From assembly GCA_964036045.1 (NCBI GenBank), contig OZ038381.1, forward strand, positions 143,477,596-143,541,595: a stretch of DNA of 64,000 nucleotides. Reading direction: 5' to 3'. A program made the translations under genes and the position numbers. Positions within the stretch are counted from its first letter, which is position 1, and each line of letters opens with the position of its first letter. Shown here in pieces: positions 44,311-55,766 of the stretch. This DNA comes from Eutreptiella sp. 'Long Island Sound 2002' (lineage: Eukaryota > Euglenozoa > Euglenophyceae > Eutreptiales > Eutreptiaceae). The notes beneath the pieces are model-generated. The model was given only the letters and a program-made list of their open reading frames with translations, was not told the origin of the DNA and made no database searches.

Positions 44311-45184
44311 GAAAAAACAGAAAAAATTGCAAAACCAGAAAATAAATTTATTTTTAGCAGACAACGCCATTCCTGCCACCTCAGGCCCAGAAACAAGCTC
44401 CGGCAGCCACGGTGACTCCAAGCAAGGAGCTGCCAGCTGCAGATCAATTGGTTCACACACAAACACAATTGGCCCAGGACCCTGTGCGACAACTTGACCT
44501 CAGTCCCAGGGACCGCCCACGCAGTGCACTTGGTAGCCCCCTTTCTGAAATGTCTGGCTACAAGCCATCTAGCCATGAGAAGGTGGTCCTGGAGGAACGC
44601 CACGTGAACCCAATGTTATTGAAGTGCCTGGAGGATGATGTTGATATTCCTGGGCCGTCGACACCCATTTACAATGACCCTACCATGGTGCACGTGACAC
44701 TCAATCATGCTTTTGGTCGTTGTCCGAACAAGCTTACGAAGCAGCACCAGAGCATGAGCCTGGATGCCTGGGTTACAGCAAATCAGCTGGCTGGCCAACG
44801 ACCTTTTGGTGTCCCATTGACTGAAAAGCAGAGAAAGAATCCACCCCGTCAGCCTCCGGTGCCTCCAACCGCCCTGCTAAAATTTTTGGTAGTCATCTGG
44901 AAATTACATGGAGCCGTTGAGCTTCATGCTGAAGCGGGGGAATGGATGCTATGGTTTTCCAGCACCCCGCACCTGACATTTGGAATATTTCCATCCCTGA
45001 GGGCAAGCAGAAAGGGAGACCTCCAGTAACATCTGCGCCACCACCTGCTATGAGATCGACATCTGCACCATTACAAGAACCAAGTGAGCCTCCATCACCA
45101 GTAGCAGCAGCACCAAATTGGAGCGCAACGTTGATGGCAGCCGTGACTGCTGGACTCCAGGAGAACGCGACAAAGCAGCGCCAA

Positions 45185-45189
45185 TATGA
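45185..45189. repeat. Left TSD of Ty3-B (TATGA)
   Basis: TATGA is repeated at 56,563-56,567. Discounting the insertion restores an exon end CAATATGAG followed by GTAGAC, a good splice donor. Confidence 0.85.
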
Positions 45190-45986
45190 AGAAAAGTTTA
45201 TAGTGGTTTCAGCACTGTGTTTTTGCTTCTCCTGCTGCTTCTTGTTGCTGTAGGGTTTTCTGCTGCTTGTTTTGGATGATGAAAACCTTTTGTTTGCAGA
45301 AATGGAGTCAATAGAGTCAATCCAGGATAACCCAAGCCAGAAGTATGCAAGGAAAAGAGAATTCAGGATCAAAGCATGAAGGGCTGCAGTGTAAACAGTG
45401 AAAGATGATTGGGTATTCACAGAAACTGCAACTCAGGTCACAAATGATTGCATATTCACAAAGATAGCTGAAATGTTTTTGGAAAAGAGTTAGAAAACTG
45501 CCCCATGGTCACTCTCTCTCCATAGTGCCATCTCAGGAGATGTGCACTCTTTGTTTTGGGTCCCATATGTGCTGAGGTGGCAGGGCATGTGGCGATGAGG
45601 TCACTGCCATGTCACATGGGATCTTCCTACTTAGCTAGGCTGACCAGGAATTGAACCCAGGACCTCTCAAAAAGAGGTGCCTAGCCCCCTAGGGTGCATA
45701 CCACTAGGGCAGATAAGTATTCAGGGAAAAACATAGATAAATTCATAGGCTCTGCCTTGGATATGTCAGTTCTCAGTTAACTCAGGAAAAGATGATTTGC
45801 CTCAGATTGAAAGGGGATTAAGGGGTCCACTCCATATCCTGATTGGGTGTTTGGTTCCATAGGTCAAAATGTGTTATCACCAGTTTTGGTGGGACCAATA
45901 CTAAGATAAAAATGCATGGATGCTCAGTGCATCTCTAATACAACTAGAATATGCCTCAAAGCAATGGAAAAGCACTTTTTCTTACC
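45190..45986 (-). repeat. 3' LTR of Ty3-B
   Basis: 797 bp, AGAAAAG... to ...TTCTTACC on the plus strand. The last base differs from the other LTR (T), and the Ty3-A LTR also supports T. It includes the tRNA-like segment at 45,638-45,717. Confidence 0.9.
45638..45717 (-). other. tRNA-like segment in the Ty3-B 3' LTR
   Basis: Same arrangement as at 4,616: A-box-like CCTAGTGGTATG, an anticodon-like stem-loop with ACCTC/GAGGT, and a B box GGTTCAATTCC; one T-stem pair is mismatched here. Confidence 0.5.
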
Positions 45987-45994
45987 CCCCCCTT
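45987..45994 (-). other. Polypurine tract of Ty3-B
   Basis: Minus-strand AAGGGGGG directly before the 3' LTR, as in Ty3-A (4,966-4,973). It primes plus-strand DNA synthesis in LTR retrotransposons. Confidence 0.8.
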
Positions 45995-48240
45995 GTGCTG
46001 TGGTGGCCACCACTGTCGCATTTTAGAAAAAAGGGATTTTTTCTTGGCCTTTCCTTGGTTTCCACATCTACTTTAAAATACCTATAGCTTCCCTCACACA
46101 GAAAAATGGGCGCTCACCATGGCTGGCGCTCTTTTGCTGCTCTGATTGTATCATTTCCTACAGAAGACTCAGCGCTCATGGCGCTGCCGGGGCTCCTGTG
46201 GCTTGGTTGGGTTAGTATGGGAGCATGCCAAACATGTGCATATGCATCCCTCCCTCCAAGACGCAGCGTCGACACAAACCCAACGCAACACACAATATAC
46301 ACACTCGCATTGGTTCTCGTAAACCTGCTGGCGACCTGTGACCTGTCTTAGGGCGAAGGGAGTCGAAAGAAAAATTAATTTGCCCCTTGGTGGGGTCTTG
46401 GTTCTGCTCAGTCTCTCCAGGCACCTGCGTTTCGGCCCGAACACGGCCTACTCAGCGAGGCTGCGCGTGGGTATCTGCAGAGGCAGGAATGGGAGAATTT
46501 TGGACAAATCCACGCAAAAACGAAGCGACGACATCAAAATCTGTCAAATGACGGCGTAGAATTTTTCTGAAACAACACACCAGAGCAGAATCCAATTGTG
46601 CATCAGAAGCACATTTTTATAGAAATTAGAGTCATCTCTGGATTTTTTAAATCCAGAAATTCATACGCATAAAATGGCGGCGCGCAGGAGCGGCTCCTAG
46701 CGAAGCGCCGGAAAATGGGGAAATAATGGAATTATAAACGTATGTCTCACGTAGTCTTGAAAATGACGAGACACACATTAATAAATAAACATACAGATTC
46801 CACCCACACTAATAGAAGATTCGAAAATTCAAGAATTCGACAATCAACGAAAAAGACTTCAATGAATCAGGTATAAACTACAGGTATGCTCGTCTCGTAT
46901 GCCGCATACACATTGCTCGTCTCGTGTCTCCGTGAACGAGCCTTGTAGCAGCGCTAACAACGATAGGCGGCGATTGAGGGATTGATTAGAAAGATTGCAG
47001 ATGATTAGCGGTCAGATCAGGGTGATTAGACATACACACAAGTGCATAGCAACGTTCTTCGCGTGCGCCCCTCACTTGCTCTCTCTCCCAGCAATTGGTA
47101 AGGTGAGTAAGCCCAGGCGGGGCCACCCCCTGGTGGAGTTCGTGATTGGCACTCAGATGGGCAGGTTTGCCCACAATCTTCGTGCATACTCGCGCATGCA
47201 CACACGCATTAAAGGGTAGGCCACGCGAAGTGCGCACGGTAAACCTTGTTTAGGCTACCCAGGGGCTCCTCGGTACGTTCTTTAAGAGAACCTGAGGAGT
47301 CCCTTAAAGCTTGCTTGCTTGACAAGGGTAGCTGGTCCTCCAGCGTGTTTGCGGACAGTGTATTATAGGTCACACTGAGAAGGGTATAATACCTGGAGTG
47401 TGGCTTGGTTCCTCCGCCGCAAACGCCCTTTCATTTGCCTTTGTTTTACAGGTGGGCAGGTAGGGTGATTGGTGCAGCAGCATTTTTTTTTATGCCCTGC
47501 TAAACAAGGGCGCAGATCACACAAACAAGTAACTCCGTCTCTGCCTGTGGCAGAGCAGGGAGTCCGACTTCATCGACATCTGCGCCGTGCACGCAAGAGC
47601 ACCTCTTCCCTCCAAGCCCTAGCAGGGGAAACGCGTTGTGGCGTCCCCTGTTAGGCCACAGTTGCTTAGCAGCGCTGTGTTCTCTTGTCATTTCACAGGA
47701 GGGTCGCTAGGACCCAGGAGACCTTTGCCTTCGCAACGCCCAGTAGAGTGTGCGTGTAGGAGTGGTAGTCCTGAGTGGGGGCTTGAGCCAGTTGCCCCAG
47801 TGCTCGCCCACCAGGATGGTGCCACTGTAGGCTGTGTAGGACCTGTAGTGCGTGTGTCACTGTCCCACCCGTTTCCTGCATTTTTAGCAGGGTTGGTGGG
47901 CTGTGGCAGTGGTTAGGTCAGTGTTTTGGCCATTTAGCAAAACGGCGTTTTCATGCCTTCATAGCTTTTGGCCACCCCTGCCTGTAGTAGACAGATAGGT
48001 AGGGAAAACAATACCTGGAATAGTACGCTGGGTATTTCCCAAAGGTTTTGCGCCAGCACAGAAATTGGGCGCTTAGGGGAGGGGAGACCCGGGGCGTACC
48101 CCGTGGCATCAATAAGCCAACCCTCCAGGTTTAGCAAGGGCGCAGACTTGGGTATAATTAGGAGACCACTTCTGCGGCTTGCTCTCAGGACCTTAGGAAT
48201 AGCACACTCACACATACGCTTTGGCAGGTAAGGGTAAGGT
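45995..48240 (-). other. Long 3' untranslated region of Ty3-B
   Basis: No reading frame of note. It is collinear with Ty3-A (4,974-6,711 and 12,254-12,754). It contains the two conserved hairpins at 47,262-47,303 and 47,343-47,428 and a single copy of the CCCAGTAGAG site used by the 5.5-kb insertion in Ty3-A. Confidence 0.75.
47262..47428. other. Two conserved hairpins in the Ty3-B 3' region
   Basis: Hairpin 1 is identical in its stems to that of Ty3-A. Hairpin 2 keeps the inner stem GTATTATA/TATAATAC, and its outer stem is GTTTGCGG/CCGCAAAC, where Ty3-A has GGGGTGTTTG/CAAACACCCC. Confidence 0.55.
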
Positions 48241-51200
48241 TCAGTCCCTAGCTTTAGTCTTGGAGGCAAGCGTCTCAGCGAGCCTCAGCAACTCACCAAG
48301 GTTGTTCTGGGACAAGTAGTCAACCAGAACTGAGTTTAGGCGTCCCTCAGGTAGAACAAATGCAGAGAAGGGCTCCCAGGTGGCCTCTTCGACTCCAAAC
48401 CCTTCCCAGAGGGTGAGGAAGCGCCAACCTGGCAATAGCGGTGGCGTAGGACAGACTTCACCAGGTAGAAGCCCTCCTTAGCCATCTCCTCGGCGTTCAT
48501 GTCGGGGAGTTCACCTTCAAGTTCCATAGGGCTGGCAGCCCCTTGTAGGTCCAGAGCGGCGATTTCCTCGTCGTTCAGCTCCCACTCCTCCCCACAGAGG
48601 TCTTCAGGATCATGGTAGCGCTTCAGGTGTTGAGCAGCGCACACCAGTGTCCCCCCTAGACGGGGAGAACACCGCACGGTGATACGGTGTCCATCCACAG
48701 ATAGAATCTTGTACGGCCCGAAGTATGGCTCATCGCTGGTAGAGCGTGGCCAGGCGGGTAGTCGACTGTGGTGCACCAGCACCCAGTCCCCCTCTTGGTA
48801 GGTGGCCGGTACTCGGTGCTTGTTCTTCTTGTTCCACTGACGCTCCCTCACTCTCTGGAGCATAGCCTTGGCCTTGTCCACCTTCGCTTGTTGCTCTTGG
48901 ACCCATTCACCCACAGAAGAATGGGTGTCCTCTGGATAGGGGGCATGTAGGAACCATGCCGGGCGCCCTAGGAATAGCTCATGGGGCGAGTAGCCAGTAG
49001 CTGAACTCTCTTGGGAGTTCATCATCAAGGATATGACGGGGAGTAGTCTCACCCAGTCTCTGGTGCGTTCAGTTTTGCACCATATCCGTACGTTCTCCTT
49101 CAGGACACGGATCTGTCGCTCACATAGGCGGTTGCTCGTGTGAGAGTAGGGAATCCCCGTAGACACCTGGACATTGAGGGATCTCAGGACCCTCTTGTAC
49201 CAGCCAGTATCTGAGCGTACTCGTACGTCCTCATCGGAGTTGATCTCCTTGGGCGCCCCATAGACACAAAACCACTCCTCCAGGAGTATCTTGATAGTCT
49301 CCTCCCCGGTAATGTGCTTGGTACATGGGAACACCCTGGTAAACCTGGTCAACCCACAGGTTACCACGAGGGCGAAGTCATAGCCCCCGAACTTCGGCAT
49401 CTCCGTGTAGTCCACGTATAGAACACTGTTAGCACAGTGAGGGATGGGCAGGGTCGAGTAGAGACCTCTGTCCCTGATATCCCCTGGTTTACAGGATCTG
49501 CATGGGCACTTGTCCACGATAGGCTGGAGGGATTTCCGCAGTTGGTCGTCAGTTCACGTAGTGTGGAACCACTGCTTGAACAGCCTCAGGGTACGGTCAG
49601 CACCCACATGACCACTGGACTCATGGGTCCACTTCAGCAGCACTGGGACTCGGTCACTAGGCACCACGATGCGGTCCTCGTGCCAGAGGTAGCTCTTGTC
49701 CCTCTTCCACTGGTCTTGGTTGACCAGGAGGGGTTCAAGGCGTTTCTCCAGGCGCTTGTAGATATCCCCAAACTCCTTCAGGTACTCCGATTGTTGGAGT
49801 CCATCCAGGGGGCGTATCATGGTCATGTTCAGGTCCAGGTGTACGTCCATACGGCTGAACGCCTCCTTAGCCAGCGCTTCAGACCGGGCACCAATCAGGG
49901 CGTCGAAGTTGTTGCGGCTGATGTAGTCGGCACACTCGTTCTTCACACCCTGGATATGGTGTACCGTCAGCCGTAGTTGACTGAGGTAGGTCCACCAGCG
50001 CCGTAGCTTGGCCTTCTCAGGTGGGGGCCCCTTCTGGAAACTGCGGACCGGTTCTTGGTCGCATAGCCAGACCACAGGGTTACTCCCCAACAGTCGTGCT
50101 TGTGAGGATAGCACCAGCATACCCGCGAGCAGTTCCTGCTCATAGGTGGAGTAGTTCCCCCTGGCCTGGTTCCACTTCCAGTTCCAGTGGCCCAGAGGTA
50201 CTAGGACCCACTTGTCGTCAGGGTAGCTGGGCTTGAGGGTTCCATCTCGGTTGAGACCTTCCGTCCCCCATTGGGAAATGGCCGAGTCGAACTCCTCCTT
50301 CTCCAGTGCTTGCCATTGGAACAACGTTCCACCACCGCCCACATTGCTGGCGTCGGTCACCAGGATAATCTCCCCTTGTGCCCTAGGCACGCCCAAGCAT
50401 TTGGCGTTGGCTACCTTGTCTTTGAGCTCGTCAAACGCTTGTTGCTCTTGTGGGCCCCAGCGCCAAGTAGTACTCTTCTTGATCAAGTCCGTTAGAACGG
50501 CGCTGGTGTAGGTGAAGTTCTTGACGTGGCGGCGATAGAAGTTGCACGCCCCAATGGAACTGCGTACATCATGAAGTCCTTTCTTGGGGTCTTCGTGTCG
50601 TACCTTGGCATCCATCAGGGGTTTGGCCTTAGAGGCCGCTGGGGTCCACCACCCATAGCCAACGTCAAACCCCAAGTACTGCATGATCTCTTGCATGAAC
50701 TCACACTTCTCCAGCTTGAGTCGTGTTTGGTTCTCCTGGCAGACCGCAAAGAACTCACCCAAGAGGATTAGGTGATCCTCCTGGGTATTGGTACCGAGGC
50801 ATACATCGTCGATATGAGCCTCCATCTGGGCACCACGGGATATGAGCTCCTGCACCTTAGGTCTCCTTCGTAGGATGGACAAGATCTTGTTCATCAGCTC
50901 TTGGAATAGAGCGGGTGCGTTAGCCACGCCAAACGGCATGACCTTCCACTTGAACACCCTCCCCTGAGGGGTGATGAAGGCCAGTAGTTCCTGTGCGTTG
51001 GGCGTCAGGTCCACTTGCCAGAATCCGCTTCGCTTATCCATCTTGGTCTTGTAGCGGCAGGAGGCTATCTTCTCCAGGGTAGACTCCATATTGGGAATGG
51101 ACCCTGAGTGGTTCAGCGTCTTCTTGTTCAGCTCTCCGTAGTCCACTACCAGCTGTTTGGCTGTAGACCCAGGTTTAGCCACCAGGGAACAGGGGCTGCA

Positions 51201-52190
51201 GTGTAGGGGGTAGTCCCCGTCCTTGTACTCCAGGACTAGGCCAGCGTCGATACATTCTTGTATCTGTGGCTCGATCTCGTCGGCCTGCTCTTTAGGAGCT
51301 GGATAGGATCTCCTCCGGATCTTGTGACCCACGAACTCGGGTTTCAGCTTGAGGTCCATCTGTACCAGCTTGTCACATGAGGCTGGAGGGGGTAGTTCTC
51401 CGAACACCTCCAGATAGGTCCTTATAAGCTTCTGCACCCGCGGGTCCAATACCTTGATCTTGTCCTCCATGTCCTCGGCAGAGTGTAAGTTGCTTGCCCC
51501 CTGAGTAATAGACGTCGGGAGGTGGTCCTCCACCGACTCTTCGCCCGTGGTAGTATCCTTCAGCCCTTGGTAGGCATATAGAAGGTCTTGTTCAACCATC
51601 TCCGGTGGACGATGGCAACATAGGCACGCTCGAGGGGGTTCACATACACATTCCTCCGAGAGGTCGTCCTCCTCTGGGGTCCTCACATGGGCGCCCCACA
51701 CGCTCTTCATGAGCTTAAGAGCTACCTCCCTTTGCCAGGTGGTGATCTTCTGTTCGAGGTCCTCCTTCAATTGGGATAGGTCTCCCATACGTCCTTGCTT
51801 CAGTGGCCATGAGCTGCGGGTAGGCTCCGCGTAGCATAGCTTTTTCGCCACCAACTTCCTCTTGGAATCCACATACTCCCTGAGCCTGGATCGAGGGTCC
51901 AGCTCCTCGTCCACGGGGTCTTCCAACCTCATGGAGAGTAGGGGTTTCAGTGGGGCGACGTACTCGGCGTTCTCCACTTCCTCCACACAGGTCTGCACGA
52001 AGAAGGCGTCGTGCTCAGTTTCGTCTTCTGAGTGGATAGAGCCAGGTAGCTCAGATAGTCCACACTCAGAGACTCCATCAGGAACAGGTACATGACAGGG
52101 AGAGTTGGGGGCGTTGGTGTCAGTCACGACGTACTCATCTCCTCCGGGTGTAGTCTCAACAGCATCTTGAGGTCGTAGGCAATCCTTCAA
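48241..52190 (-). pseudogene. Ty3-B pol: reverse transcriptase, RNase H, integrase, chromodomain
   Basis: The frame from 52,190 opens with about 240 residues of linker containing a Cys cluster (CVCEPPRACLCC). RT follows (QLVVDYGELNKKTLNHSGSI; FGVANAPALFQELMNKIL; AHIDDVCLGTNTQED), then RNase H (LVTDASNVGGGGTLFQW) and the integrase zinc finger (ESSGHVGADRT ... CPCRSC). A TGA replaces a Trp codon at 49,554-49,556 (Ty3-A keeps Trp). The same frame continues with the integrase core (VLYVDYTEMPKFGGYD, EINSDEDV, NRLCERQIRVLKE). One missing C at about 48,430 shifts the chromodomain out of frame (48,435-48,241). HIDD replaces the usual YxDD or FIDD at the RT active site in both copies, so it is a family trait rather than decay. 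Confidence 0.92.
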
Positions 52191-52201
52191 GTCACCGGAG
52201 G

Positions 52202-53110
52202 CTAGTCCATCGCTTTCTCGTTGTATAGCCTGGACCAGAGTCGGGTCCAGATCCTCCCAGTAAATGGAGGTAAGACCACGTCCACCACGCTAAGCATACT
52301 CCCCCATCCAGGCCTCCCAATAGGCGTCTTGCGTCCCAAAGGCACGTAGATGGCCTCATCAGGCAAACGAACAGAGCTGATAGTCAGCCTGTCCAGGAGG
52401 TTTCGCCAGTACTCGTTGCCCCCATGGGCTCCCCAATCGGGGGAACACAGGACCATACTGGAACGTTCCAAGGCCACCTTGGTCAGCACCTTCCCCAGTT
52501 CACTGAACCTGGGGTTCCCGTAGGCCATCCCGAAAGAGGGCCAGTAAAATTTGTAGCTGCAGTTCTTCCCCTTGCTGCAGTATAGGTCCAGTACATGTTG
52601 CTTGTCGCTGGCGAACAACTCCACACTCAGGTCTTCTCGAGAGTAACCCAACTCCTTCAGACCTTGGTCTAGGACTTCCCCCAATAGTTGATAGTCCTCA
52701 GTTTTGGAGGCCGCCATCATGTTCGAGGGCTCCTCCTTCGATAGCCTCAAGTAACTCGAGGTATGTTCCGACTGCTCCAGTGGCACAGACTCTCTGCCAC
52801 TGCTGTGGTCCACGTAGAGGAGATAGGGCGCTTGCAGCGTCAGGGATTGTATCTGGGAGTGCTGTACAAAGAAGTCAGTACCTAGTTCAAAGTTGAAGGC
52901 CTCAGTGTCCATCACATAGAACCGATGGGCGATAGTCCGAGAGCCCATAGGTACCTCCACTTCACAGTCCCCGCAGCTGTGCACCACATGTCCATCCCCC
53001 ATACGTATAGCAGCGGTGGTCATGGTGTTCTTCAGGCTCCCACAAGGTAAAATTTTCTTGGCCACTATAGATATTGTGGCGCCAGTATCCAGTACCCCCA
53101 GGGTATTCAC
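52202..53110 (-). pseudogene. Ty3-B protease region of pol
   Basis: Retropepsin-like aspartic protease: the active-site box LGVLDTGATISIVAKK is close to the N-terminus, followed by a VEVPMGSRTIAHRFYVMD strand and a second hydrophobic Gly motif region. The remaining 200 residues link to RT. The frame differs from both gag and RT, and the frame from 53,110 starts next to a stop. It cleaves the Gag-Pol precursor in known relatives. Confidence 0.8.
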
Positions 53111-53171
53111 GTCCCCCTAGTTGGATACGTACCCAAAACACCAGGTCTTGGATGCCACCAGAGCGTCCCCG

Positions 53172-53952
53172 TCAGAACTCCGCGAGACAGGTCACCTCGA
53201 ACCCCTTGTTCCGCAATTTGCGGGCCATCCTCATGAAACGGCTCCACTTCTTAGCGTTGCCGTCATCACCACCTTCATGCTCACGCTTGGCTCCTTGTTC
53301 TTGCTGGGCCTGCGTTTGTGAGCGTGTGGTCGGACCAGATTGCCCTCCAGAGGGCTCGGAGTTCCCCCCTGGATTAGGGTTGGGGTTGCCTCCGTTCTTG
53401 TCCTTGTTCTTGTTGTCGGGCTGGCGGTTAGCGCCTCCTCCTCGTCCACCTTGACCCTTGTCTTGCCCTTGACCACGTCCTTTCGACTTGCCCTTGCCGG
53501 AGTCGTTGCCTTTGCCTTTGCCTCCACCTTTGCTTGGGCCTTTGCCAGGAACTTTCCCTTTTAAGCTTCGCCGATGGGCGTTGCTTATGGTAGCACTCAT
53601 CCTCGTAGTGCTTCCGCTTACCGCAGAATGCACACGTGATGGTGCACCGGTAATGATCCGGCAGCTTCGCTTTAGCGCCGGTGTTCTTTTCCTGCTGCTT
53701 CCCCTGAACTACGAAGCAGTCTCGCTGCTCGCAGTCAGAGGCGTGCTGCAGGTGGCCCTGCTCGTGTCTGGCATCACACCAGAATAGCTCCTTCACGTTC
53801 TCCATGGTACGGGCGTGGGCGTGTTTGGGGGTAGTCCCCTGCCCAGGTCGGGACCCTTGGTACCCTTTGCCTCCAGAACCTCCACCAACAGGACGGTAGT
53901 TGTTCAGGTGCTGGTCGCTCTCCTTCTCCAGCGCCAGCTCCAGGAGCAGCAC
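53172..53952 (-). pseudogene. Ty3-B nucleocapsid part of gag
   Basis: Continues the gag frame after an in-frame TAA at 53,953-53,956. A CCHC zinc knuckle is visible, CAFCGKRKHYEDEC (CX2CX4HX4C), flanked by basic sequence. The plausible frame then shifts near 53,560-53,630 into a Gly/Lys-rich tail (SKGGGKGKGNDSGKGKSKGR) ending at 53,172. It binds RNA in the particle. Confidence 0.8.
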
Positions 53953-53955
53953 GCA

Positions 53956-55665
53956 TTAATCCTCGTAGTGGAATGATCTAGCCTTGCGCTCAGCCGTCGA
54001 ACGGCACTCGTCCCATAGCTCTCGAGGGAGCTTGGCCACCAACCAGAATAGCAGGTCGTCGCTGCTGTAGGAGATGGTCGTCAGTCGTCCAGTCCAGTGA
54101 TCCAGTTCAGCCAACAGCTCAGATACCCTGCCAGGCTTGGGGTTGTTGGGCAGCACGGGTAGGTTCTGGATCTCGACGCTGATGGAGAGGTCGGTCTCGA
54201 AGGTCGGGTACTGCCTCTCCAGGGCAACCAACACATCGGCAAAGGTGGCAGAGTTAGTCACGATCTGCCTGACCTGCTTCTCCAGGTACTTGGTCTTGCA
54301 GCACTGCAGGAGCAGATCGCACTTCACTCGCCCTCTAGCGTGGGTTTGGCCGGTCAGTCGTAGGAACCGGCCAAAATTCTCAGCGAACTCGCTGAGGTCC
54401 TTGCCTGTGAACTCAGGCAGGTTCACTACGATTTTGGAGGTGGCAATAGCCTTCGCCTCCTGAGTGCTGCGTCCTTCAGGGCGTCGGGTCTTCTTCTTCT
54501 TCTTCTTCTTCTTACCCTTGGGGTCCTCGGGGTCCTCAGGGTCATCGTCATCTGAGGGCGAAGAAGAATCCATCGACGGCGGCTCGTCATCAGAGGGGTC
54601 TCCGCCTAGATCACTGGAGCCATAAGGCTCCACGTCCACCATAGCCCTTAAGGCTGTCAGCCCCAGCCGGTCCAGCTCGGCCCTCGTCGAGTTCGTCACG
54701 TGGCTGTAGGGCGGCTGGGCCGTTCTCGGCACGAAGGGACTTCTCGGAATAGCTGCAGGCGTCGGCATCGGTCTGCTCCTCAGGCTCCCCAGGGTATTTG
54801 TCAACCCTGCCGTCAGGTGGTTAGCCTGTACTCGGTGGGGTGACATTCCCACCGAGATAGGTGACGTTTGGGGCGGGATCATCAGGGGCTCCAGCTTCTC
54901 ACGGATCTCTTGAGTGAGGTCGCCCACGATTTTTGAAGTGGCTCCTCGGAGCACCTCGTTGATCTCCGACCGCGTCAGGGACCTGTTGGAAGATCTTCCC
55001 GATCCTCTACTCCTGCCTCCAAGAGACTCTGGTCCTCTCCTCAACCCACTCAAGGGTGCATACCAAGGTGCATACCCAGGAGCATACCCCGGAACATCCA
55101 TATAGGTTCCAGTAGCGTGTAGTGGATGGGGATAGTCAGCCGCATACCATCGCGGCACAGAGCTGGAAGCCACCGGCTCACTGGCAGTAGTTGCCTCATG
55201 GAGCGCAGTGGTAGGTGGGCCCATACCATAGGTGGGGTAGGGAGGCATGCCAGTAAAGCCTGTGCCCTCTGCCATAGGCGGGTTGGTTGTGGAAGTGGAT
55301 GTTGCGGCGGCTGGGAGTGTGGTGGTTATAGGAGAGGGTGATGCGTGGAGGCCAGAAGCGGTTGGTGCGCCTTCGAAGGTAGGGTCTTGCGTCAGGTCTT
55401 GCCCTTGTTCCTCTCCTTCGTCTGCTACTTCTCCAGCATCCTTCTCGCTCTCTCCTCTCTTCCTCTTCACAGGCTGAGAGACCACGAACACCTCCTCGAC
55501 AGACAGGGCCCTGAAGGCCGTCTGGAGTCCATCCAGGGAGTCCTCAGCCGCATCCACTGGCCCATGTAAGGGCTCCGCCGAAGGTACAGCGCCAGGTGCC
55601 GGCCTTGCCGGTGCCTCAGGCGCTGGCGCTGTCCTCACGTCAGCGTCCTCCTTTCTTGGATCCAT
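53956..55665 (-). CDS. Ty3-B Gag, capsid part
   Basis: 569 residues from Met at 55,665 to a TAA at 53,956. The N-terminal half is Pro/Ser/Thr-rich and probably disordered, with a short RS-rich region and a KKKKKKK run in the middle. The last 170 residues read as a retrotransposon capsid domain (FTGKDLSEFAENFGRFLRLT; LLLQCCKTKYLEKQVRQI; LLFWLVAKLPRELWDECR). The normal gag end is downstream, since the zinc knuckle lies after the stop; the TAA is therefore probably a mutation, though stop-codon readthrough cannot be excluded. It assembles the virus-like particle in the cytoplasm. Confidence 0.88.
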   Translation of the reverse strand: MDPRKEDADVRTAPAPEAPARPAPGAVPSAEPLHGPVDAAEDSLDGLQTAFRALSVEEVFVVSQPVKRKRGESEKDAGEVADEGEEQGQDLTQDPTFEGAPTASGLHASPSPITTTLPAAATSTSTTNPPMAEGTGFTGMPPYPTYGMGPPTTALHEATTASEPVASSSVPRWYAADYPHPLHATGTYMDVPGYAPGYAPWYAPLSGLRRGPESLGGRSRGSGRSSNRSLTRSEINEVLRGATSKIVGDLTQEIREKLEPLMIPPQTSPISVGMSPHRVQANHLTAGLTNTLGSLRSRPMPTPAAIPRSPFVPRTAQPPYSHVTNSTRAELDRLGLTALRAMVDVEPYGSSDLGGDPSDDEPPSMDSSSPSDDDDPEDPEDPKGKKKKKKKKTRRPEGRSTQEAKAIATSKIVVNLPEFTGKDLSEFAENFGRFLRLTGQTHARGRVKCDLLLQCCKTKYLEKQVRQIVTNSATFADVLVALERQYPTFETDLSISVEIQNLPVLPNNPKPGRVSELLAELDHWTGRLTTISYSSDDLLFWLVAKLPRELWDECRSTAERKARSFHYED

Positions 55666-55749
55666 CTTCTTTCACCCTTCTGCTTATATTTGCCCGTACT
55701 CGGCGCACTGGATGTACGGCACGGGTTTGCTGCCGGTGCGCAGAGACAG

Positions 55750-55766
55750 GCTGCCTCTTGCTACCA
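55750..55766 (-). other. Primer-binding site of Ty3-B
   Basis: Minus-strand TGGTAGCAAGAGGCAG follows the 5' LTR with a one-base overlap. It would pair with a tRNA 3' end ...CTTGCTACCA. An A1-U72 acceptor as implied here is the mark of eukaryotic initiator Met tRNA, so iMet is the likely primer. Confidence 0.7.
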
